Assembly: GCA_037145635.1 (NCBI GenBank)
Contig: JBBCXB010000003.1
Location: forward strand, 464,581 to 528,580
Origin: JAATFS01 sp037145635
GTDB taxonomy: Bacteria; Pseudomonadota; Gammaproteobacteria; Xanthomonadales; Xanthomonadaceae
Length of the DNA stretch: 64,000 nt
Reading direction: 5' to 3'
Below the pieces are notes generated by a model. It saw only the letters and a program-made list of their open reading frames with translations. It was not told where the DNA came from and did not search any database. Positions 63,752 through 64,000 of this stretch are shown here, in pieces. The position numbers were made by a program, and so were the translations under genes. How positions within the stretch are numbered: position 1 is the first letter of the stretch; every line of letters starts with the position of its first letter.

Positions 63752-64000
63752 CCTCGCCGAAGCCAGCCATCGTGGTGCCGCCACGCCAGGCGTGATGTTG
63801 CCGTCGCCGAGGAGCCTGTCCCCGGTCACGCTGGCGCCCCTCGCCGAAGCTAGCCATCGTGCCGCCACACCAGGCGTGATGCTGCCGTCGCCGAGGAGCC
63901 TGTCCCCGGTCGCGCTGGCGCCCCTCGCCGAAGCCAGCCATCGTGGTGCCGCCACGCCAGGCGTGATGTTGCCGTCGCCGAGGAGCCTGTCCCCGGTCAC
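63722..64000 (-). repeat. Tandem array of R1 half-copies (84-87-bp units), running off the window
   Basis: Four starts of GAGGAGCCTGTCCCCGG at 63722, 63809, 63893 and 63980 give steps of 87, 84 and 87 bases. Each unit is the right R1 end plus a spacer containing GCCACGCCAGGCGTGATG. Only one inverted end is present per unit, so these cannot form the full R1 palindrome. The minus-strand frames here code for repeating peptides (EGRQRDRGQAP) caused by the array and are not taken as a gene. The array continues beyond the right edge. Confidence 0.9.

Noticed and set aside
63414..64000. Minus-strand repetitive-peptide frames at the right edge
   Set aside because: Their repeated peptide is a translation of the R1 half-copy array; no ribosome-binding site and no non-repetitive part.
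63722..64000. CRISPR array
   Set aside because: Repeats are regularly spaced but the whole 84-87-base unit is repeated; there are no unique spacers and no cas genes.

Overview
The window is a GC-rich (roughly 70%) gammaproteobacterial chromosome segment. It most resembles the Xanthomonadaceae (Xanthomonas or a close relative). The evidence is a tryptophan 2,3-dioxygenase very close to the Xanthomonas enzyme as I remember it, the bioB-bioF-bioH-bioC order next to comF and ubiA, the glgA/glgB/treZ/malQ/treY/glgX cluster, an OpgB-like phosphoglycerol transferase, and intergenic palindromic repeats. Genus assignment is inference; no rRNA gene is present. Nearly every base of a real gene is also covered by long antisense or out-of-frame reading frames because of the high GC; these were left out.

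Layout. 0-8.6 kb: end of an unknown gene, an NTF2-like protein, then a minus-strand biotin block (bioB, bioF, bioH, bioC, with an LpxO-like hydroxylase downstream), divergent comF, ubiA, tRNA-Arg(CCG) and a ribosome-associated HPF/RaiA-like protein. 8.6-16.3 kb: a large MscS-type channel convergent with an OpgB-like phosphoglycerol transferase (both envelope or osmotic functions), and a UbiB/ABC1 protein. 16.4-25.7 kb: a MetE-like methyltransferase, a 468-bp hairpin-array element, AcuI/YhdH with a divergent HxlR regulator, a quinone oxidoreductase, a DUF808 membrane protein, a diguanylate cyclase and a DUF1302 outer-membrane protein. 26-39 kb: an alpha-glucan/trehalose cluster (glgA, glgB, treZ, malQ, treY, a DUF2934 micro-protein, glgX) with touching or overlapping genes. 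Its enzymes would build glycogen, branch it, turn it into trehalose by the TreY/TreZ route, and recycle or debranch the remainder; glgC is not in the window. 39-45 kb: two NAD(P)-fold proteins, an FAD/NAD(P) protein, an EF-G paralogue with a terminator-bearing leader, and a DUF6172 protein. 46-52 kb: a DEAD-box helicase and a two-gene module of little-known proteins (PcfJ-like plus DUF4034/Sel1-like). 52-56 kb: a 2-oxo acid dehydrogenase operon (E1alpha, E1beta, SH3 protein, E2) lacking an E3 gene. 56-63 kb: an ExeM-type secreted nuclease, kynA, a POT peptide transporter and a thioredoxin-fold lipoprotein.

Non-coding DNA is unusually structured. A ~113-bp palindromic repeat (R1) has six intact copies, one decayed copy and several half copies in four intergenic islands (0.8, 14.1, 45.4-46.1 and 63.1-64.0 kb). 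A second repeat (R2) accompanies it in three of these islands. There are heptamer/octamer microsatellites, and one intergenic palindrome whose central hairpin has been multiplied about 14 times with visible compensatory changes. The strongest candidates for something undescribed are the hairpin-array element, the leader-attenuator of the EF-G paralogue, the PcfJ/DUF4034 pair, and the SH3 protein embedded in the dehydrogenase operon.
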